From: Paenibacillus pinisoli
Lineage (GTDB): Bacteria > Bacillota > Bacilli > Paenibacillales > Paenibacillaceae
Direction: 5' to 3'
Assembly: GCF_003605435.1 (NCBI RefSeq)
Contig: NZ_QXQB01000004.1
Span: forward strand, 682,001 to 746,000
Length of the DNA stretch: 64,000 nucleotides
Shown piece by piece: positions 60,044 through 64,000 of this stretch. The notes below the pieces were generated by a model. The model searched no databases. It worked only from the letters and a program-made list of their open reading frames with translations, and was not told the DNA's origin. Positions within the stretch are counted from its first letter, which is position 1. Every line of letters starts with the position of its first letter. The position numbers were made by a program, and so were the translations under genes.

Positions 60044-61339
60044 ATGAAGCTTGAGCTCACGAACGAGATGAGAGCGGCGATGCCCTTGATTGAAAAGCTG
60101 GAGACGGAAGGCCATGAGGCGGTATTCGTCGGCGGTGCCGTGCGCGATGCCGTGTTAGGCCTGCCCGTCCATGATATCGATATTGCAACTTCTGCCTTGC
60201 CGGAGCAGGTTATGGCCTTGTTCCCCAAGTGTATCCCGACCGGCTTGCAGCATGGCACGGTGACGGTTGTGCATGAAGGCTTAACTTATGAGGTGACGAC
60301 TTACCGGACTGAGTCCGGCTATGAGCAATTCCGCAAGCCGTCATCCGTAGCATTTGTGCAATCGCTGGACGAAGATTTGCTTCGCAGAGACTTTACCATG
60401 AACGCCATGGCAATCCGGCAAAGCGGAAGCGTATACGATCCGTATGATGGACTGGCCGATATAGGGCAGTCCCGTCTTCGCTGTGTAGGGAATGCAGGCG
60501 ACCGGCTCCAGGAGGATGCGCTGCGCATGCTGAGAGCGGTGCGTTTCCTAGGCGCTTACGGGCTCCGGCCGGTTCCGTCCCTGTGGCGCGGACTGCGTAT
60601 GAACAAAGCGCTCCTTCGCCATATCGCGATGGAGCGTGTGCAGGCGGAGCTCGACAAGATGCTGTCCAGCGACACTCCGGAGAGAGCGCTGGCATGGCTT
60701 GGCGCCAGCGGCTTATGGGCTGATTTCAAAGAGCCGGTCCCATCCCGGCTAATGATGCGAATTCAAGCGTCTGCGGGTGGAGAAGGTTTTGAGATGGCGG
60801 AGCTGGGCAGGCTTAAGCATTTGGACGAGCGCTGGGCAGCTGCTTTGTTGTCGCTGCAGGCGGGCGAGGGAGACGCCCGGGAGCTTCTTATCCGCCTTAA
60901 GCTTCCAAACAAGAGGATAGGCTTGATCGTCACCATGCTGCAGCTGCATGCGGAGATTGCTCCACTCGTAAAGACGGGAGATATGGAGGGATTGCGTGCT
61001 GCTTGGCTGGAGGGCATTCTTCGCTTTGGCGAAGAAGCTGCGGGGCACTGGATTCATGTTGCGCAAATCTTAGAGAGCCATGCGGATCCACTGCCGCCAG
61101 CAGTCGCGCATCGTTTGTCCCTCCTGATGAAAGAGATGCCTGTCAAATCGCTGAAGCAGCTTGCAATAAGCGGCAACGACTTGCAGCAGGCGCTGTCTCG
61201 TAAGGCTGGCCCTTGGATGAGCGCGATGCTGAAGCGGCTGCTTTATGCGGCAGCAGCAGGGGAAGTGGCCAATGAGCAGGACAAGCTGATTGAGCTGTCC
61301 ATACTATGGAATGAAGAGGGTACATATCATGAGTCATGA
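60044..61339 (+). CDS. cca: CCA-adding tRNA nucleotidyltransferase
   Basis: This 431-residue enzyme adds or repairs the CCA end of tRNA. Class II motifs: VFVGGAVRDAVLG, the catalytic HDIDIATSA (DxD), RRDFTMNAMA and the nucleotide-selecting EDALRMLRAVRF. ATG 60044 has GGAAGGAGG upstream; the longer frame to 59951 overlaps bshA and is not needed. The C-terminal half is helical. It overlaps birA by 11 bases. Confidence 0.95.
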   Translation: MKLELTNEMRAAMPLIEKLETEGHEAVFVGGAVRDAVLGLPVHDIDIATSALPEQVMALFPKCIPTGLQHGTVTVVHEGLTYEVTTYRTESGYEQFRKPSSVAFVQSLDEDLLRRDFTMNAMAIRQSGSVYDPYDGLADIGQSRLRCVGNAGDRLQEDALRMLRAVRFLGAYGLRPVPSLWRGLRMNKALLRHIAMERVQAELDKMLSSDTPERALAWLGASGLWADFKEPVPSRLMMRIQASAGGEGFEMAELGRLKHLDERWAAALLSLQAGEGDARELLIRLKLPNKRIGLIVTMLQLHAEIAPLVKTGDMEGLRAAWLEGILRFGEEAAGHWIHVAQILESHADPLPPAVAHRLSLLMKEMPVKSLKQLAISGNDLQQALSRKAGPWMSAMLKRLLYAAAAGEVANEQDKLIELSILWNEEGTYHES

Positions 61340-62312
61340 TCAATTGCTGGACTTGCTCAGGCGCCATCCGAATCAGTATGTGTCAGGCGCCATGATGAGC
61401 GAGGAGCTGAATGTAAGCCGTACGGCGGTGTGGAAGCAAATTCGCAAGCTTGAAGGGGCCGGTTATGAGATTGAGGCGTCTACCAGGCTGGGCTACAGGC
61501 TCGTCTATTCGCCCGATGCGATTAGCAGTGAAGAATTGACAGAGGCGCGCTCCTCGCAGAGATTTGGTCAATCTGTTCACTATTATGAGCAGGTGAAGTC
61601 CACTCAGGATGCCGCAAGAGAGCTTGCGGAGGCTGGAGCGCCGGAAGGCACGCTGGTTCTCGCAGAGGAGCAGACCGGCGGCAGAGGGCGAATGGGACGC
61701 GGCTGGGTGTCTCCGCAAGGCAAAGGAATATGGATGAGCATGGTGATGCGCCCCCATGTTCCGATTCATTGCGCTCCGCAGCTTACGCTGCTCACAGCGG
61801 TTGCACTTTGCAGAAGCCTAAGGCGTCTGACCGTGCTGCCTATCGGCATCAAATGGCCTAACGATTTGCTTATTCATGGGAAAAAAATTAGCGGAATCCT
61901 GCTGGAATCGGCAGCTGAGGATGAGCGGCTCAAATATATTGTTGCCGGCGTCGGCATCAGCGTCAATCTGTCGGAGCGGGATTATCCGGAAGAATTGCTT
62001 ACGAAAGCCACATCGCTTCGCATTGAGGCGGGCGGGGCATTCAGCCGCAGCGCGATCGTCAAGGACTTTTTGGCAGAGTGGGAGACGCTGTACGATCTCT
62101 TCCTGCAGGAGGGCTTCTCGGCTATTGCAGCACTATGGGAGTCGTTGTCGGTGTCGATAGGGCAGAAAGTCCGCTTAATCACTCCGCAAGGCGAGCTGGA
62201 GGGCGTGCCTGTCGGGCTGGAGGAGAGCGGAGCCATTCGTGTGGAGCGCGCTGACGGAAGCATCGTTACGATATTCTCGGCAGAGATGGGCGAGCCGCTG
62301 AGCCGGTCATAG
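61329..62312 (+). CDS. birA: Bifunctional biotin-protein ligase / biotin operon repressor
   Basis: This 327-residue protein has an N-terminal winged helix (SGAMMSEELNVSRTAVWKQIRKLE) and a ligase domain with the ATP loop GGRGRMGRGWVS and the WPNDLL motif, plus a C-terminal SH3-like domain. It attaches biotin to carboxylases and, with the helix-turn-helix, can repress biotin genes. ATG 61329 has GAAGAGGG upstream. Order cca-birA-panB is as in B. subtilis. Confidence 0.96.
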   Translation: MSHDQLLDLLRRHPNQYVSGAMMSEELNVSRTAVWKQIRKLEGAGYEIEASTRLGYRLVYSPDAISSEELTEARSSQRFGQSVHYYEQVKSTQDAARELAEAGAPEGTLVLAEEQTGGRGRMGRGWVSPQGKGIWMSMVMRPHVPIHCAPQLTLLTAVALCRSLRRLTVLPIGIKWPNDLLIHGKKISGILLESAAEDERLKYIVAGVGISVNLSERDYPEELLTKATSLRIEAGGAFSRSAIVKDFLAEWETLYDLFLQEGFSAIAALWESLSVSIGQKVRLITPQGELEGVPVGLEESGAIRVERADGSIVTIFSAEMGEPLSRS

Positions 62313-62342
62313 GACAAAGGGCAAAGCGGTTCGTTTGTGCCG

Positions 62343-62371
62343 TTTACGAATGGCCATATTTTTGGTACACT
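62343..62371 (+). promoter_or_regulatory. Putative promoter of the pan operon
   Basis: TTTACG (62343-62348) and TACACT (62366-62371) are 17 bases apart. The leader to panB would be about 280 bases. Confidence 0.5.
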
Positions 62372-62441
62372 ACACGTATCAGGCGGTATTCCATGGGAAG
62401 CTGCACTGGTAACTTGCAGATCGAACCGTGTCAATGATTGG

Positions 62442-62494
62442 TGTTGTACACTCTGCTCTGAGCCGTAGGGACCGAGACAGAAGGAAGCACAACA
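62442..62494 (+). promoter_or_regulatory. Structured RNA element in the panB leader
   Basis: TGTTGT (62442-62447) pairs with ACAACA (62489-62494). Inside, TCTG (62452-62455) and TCT (62457-62459) pair with AGACAGA (62475-62481), leaving one bulged C, with loop GAGCCGTAGGGACCG. With the terminator at 62521-62553 it looks like a leader switch. The reported pan RNA motif occurs in front of panB genes; whether this is a member needs a covariance search. Confidence 0.5.
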
Positions 62495-62520
62495 AGCAAC
62501 CGTTTCCTTTTTGTGTCCGG

Positions 62521-62553
62521 AACCTTTTTAGCAATCGGCTAAAAGGTTTTTTT
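62521..62553 (+). terminator. Terminator in the panB leader
   Basis: AACCTTTTTAGC-AATCG-GCTAAAAGGTT, with one bulged T, is followed by seven T. It lies between birA and panB, about 107 bases before panB, so it may end the birA transcript, attenuate panB, or both. Confidence 0.82.
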
Positions 62554-62659
62554 GTGTTTACAATAGCACTAAAGGTGCGCGTTCAGAATGCTGGTGCTGC
62601 CGCTTGGTTCAGCGAGCATTATAGTCTCTCTGTTCGTCAACGAAAAGGAGATGAAAGCG

Positions 62660-63574
62660 ATGAGGAAACGACTGACGATCCACAGCCTGCTTAAGATGAA
62701 GCAGGAGCGCAATGCGATTTCCGTGCTGACGGCTTATGATTACCCGTCGGCGAAGCTTGCAGAAGAAGCGGGAATTGATGTCATACTGGTAGGAGATTCG
62801 CTCGGCAATGTTGTGCTTGGCTATGAGACGACAATACCAGTGACAGTTGACGATATTGTGTATCACACCAGATCGGTAGCAAGAGCTGCGGGGAATACAT
62901 TTATCGTAGCGGATATGCCGTTCTTGTCCTATGGAGCAAGCCGCGAGGCTACCTTGCTTAATGCAGCAAGGATTATGCAGCAAGGCGGAGCTCAGGCTCT
63001 GAAGCTTGAAGGCGGCGCAGAGATTGCAGCCGATGTACAGGCGCTGGTGCAAGCCGGCATCCCGGTTATGGGCCATTTGGGACTGACGCCTCAGTCTGTG
63101 CATCAGCTTGGCGGATATAAAGTGCAAGGCAAGACCGAGAAGGATGCCCAGAAGCTCATGGATGATGCTCTGGCCCTTGAGAAGGCGGGAGCATTCAGCA
63201 TCGTGCTGGAGCTTGTGACAGAGCCGGTCGCGGAAGCGATCAGCAAGGCGCTTGCGATTCCGACTATCGGGATCGGAGCAGGCCGCGCATGTGACGGGCA
63301 GGTACTCGTGTACCATGATCTATTGCAATATGCCTCCCCCTATTTTGAAAAGAAATTTGTGAAAACATACGCTGATATCGGCACGACTATCCGCGATGCA
63401 ATTGAATCCTATGTCGGCGAAGTGAAGTCCGGGCAGTTCCCGGCGGAGGAGCATGTATTCCAGCCGAACTCAGCGGCGCCTGCGGCGCTGTATGGCGGTA
63501 CCAAGGACGCGGGTGCGGATAAGCCGCAGAGCAAAAAGGAAGAAAGCCAGCGAAAGGAAGTACCGATTGCATGA
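62660..63574 (+). CDS. panB: 3-methyl-2-oxobutanoate hydroxymethyltransferase
   Basis: This 304-residue enzyme makes ketopantoate, the first step of pantothenate synthesis. Typical segments: LTAYDYPSAKLAEEAGID, VGDSLGNVVLGYETTIPVT, MGHLGLTPQSVHQLGGYKVQG and IGIGAGRACDGQVLV. The C-terminus has a lysine-rich tail. ATG 62660 has AAAAGGAG 9 bases upstream; ATG 62651 is too close to that site. The stop overlaps panC by 4 bases. Confidence 0.96.
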   Translation: MRKRLTIHSLLKMKQERNAISVLTAYDYPSAKLAEEAGIDVILVGDSLGNVVLGYETTIPVTVDDIVYHTRSVARAAGNTFIVADMPFLSYGASREATLLNAARIMQQGGAQALKLEGGAEIAADVQALVQAGIPVMGHLGLTPQSVHQLGGYKVQGKTEKDAQKLMDDALALEKAGAFSIVLELVTEPVAEAISKALAIPTIGIGAGRACDGQVLVYHDLLQYASPYFEKKFVKTYADIGTTIRDAIESYVGEVKSGQFPAEEHVFQPNSAAPAALYGGTKDAGADKPQSKKEESQRKEVPIA

Positions 63575-64000
63575 TTGTAGCCCGAACGATTGCCGACTTG
63601 AAAGAGCACTTATTTGCATTATCCGAAGGCGGTAGACGATCGATCGGCTTCGTTCCGACAATGGGCTATTTGCATGAGGGACATGCAAGCCTGATGCGTG
63701 AAGCGAAGGCAAATAACGATATTGCCGTATTAAGCGTCTTCGTCAATCCGACGCAATTCGGGCCGAACGAGGATCTGGACCGTTATCCCCGCGATGAAGC
63801 GCGTGATCTGAAGCTTTCGGAGGAGAGCGGTATTGATGTCGCATTTTTGCCGACGGTACAAGAGATGTATCCGAAGCCGTCCAAGACCAGCGTCATTGTC
63901 AGCGGTCTGACAGACCGGCTGTGCGGCGCATCGAGACCAGGCCACTTCGATGGGGTCGGCCTCGTGGTGAGCAAGCTGTTCCATCTGGTGAAGCCGGACC
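63571..64000 (+). CDS. panC: Pantoate-beta-alanine ligase (5' part)
   Basis: The frame starts at ATG 63571 over the panB stop and stays open to the window edge, about 143 residues. PanC joins pantoate and beta-alanine with ATP. The N-terminal signatures are present: PTMGYLHEGHASLM, VFVNPTQFGPNEDLDRYPR and VSGLTDRLCGASRPGHFDGV. The C-terminal half lies outside the window. Confidence 0.95.
   Translation, partial: MIVARTIADLKEHLFALSEGGRRSIGFVPTMGYLHEGHASLMREAKANNDIAVLSVFVNPTQFGPNEDLDRYPRDEARDLKLSEESGIDVAFLPTVQEMYPKPSKTSVIVSGLTDRLCGASRPGHFDGVGLVVSKLFHLVKPD

Noticed and set aside
1..64000. tRNA or rRNA genes, prophage or insertion sequence genes
   Set aside because: No cloverleaf-like T-loop and acceptor pattern, rRNA segment, integrase or transposase motif was noticed on either strand by reading.

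Overview
The window is chromosomal DNA of a spore-forming, respiring Bacillales bacterium, most likely Paenibacillus or a close relative. It carries spore genes (spoIVA, ypeB, spoVIF, ypjB), the res and qcr respiration genes, bacillithiol genes, TRAP (mtrB) and many TTG/GTG starts. Gene order follows the Bacillus subtilis res, ypb, yph and ypi/ypj regions closely, with local gains and losses. Embedded futalosine-route menaquinone genes (mqnA plus ubiA- and ubiX-type genes) differ from B. subtilis and fit Paenibacillaceae. No rRNA, tRNA, CRISPR array, prophage or transposase gene was seen.

Layout. 1-4 kb: end of resB, then resC (cytochrome c assembly) and the resD-resE two-component pair. 4-9 kb: serA on the minus strand behind a hairpin leader, a membrane protein, a CPBP protease, a small membrane protein and a lipoprotein polysaccharide deacetylase. 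9-14.6 kb: MecA-type adaptor, glutamate dehydrogenase, prsW, a 52-aa zinc-ribbon protein, ypeB (without sleB), a PilZ protein and ypfB. 14.7-27 kb: cmk, plsC, rpsA, yphA, a YIEGIA protein with its small partner, der, plsY, gpsA, spoVIF, a DUF2768 protein, two 2Fe-2S ferredoxins around a nucleotidyltransferase-like gene, a lipoprotein and spoIVA.

27-34.5 kb: hup behind four 40-bp hairpin repeats, mtrB (TRAP), hepS, menG, ubiA-like, ubiX, mqnA, hepT and ndk, a menaquinone production block. 34.5-46 kb: cheR, aroB, aroH, a trp leader with eleven (G/T)AG triplets and an attenuator, trpEDCFBA, hisC and tyrA. TRAP made at 28 kb very probably controls the trp leader at 37 kb. 46-50 kb: a promoter with perfect consensus boxes, overlapped by a cre-like site, drives a candidate small RNA; then an ECF sigma/anti-sigma pair, a phosphatase, an unknown protein and a gamma-carbonic anhydrase. 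50-58 kb: IDEAL protein, ypiF, qcrABC, ypjA, ypjB, a YitT protein, MazG, TPR, dapB, mgsA. 58-64 kb: bshB1, bshA, cca, birA, and panB-panC behind a structured leader; panC runs off the end.

Most interesting non-coding signals: the trp leader with a second triplet cluster, the cre-overlapped small RNA candidate, two hairpins that bury the ribosome-binding sites of the spore genes ypeB and ypjB, a 208-bp element with 13-bp inverted ends, the 40-bp repeats before hup, and the panB leader.
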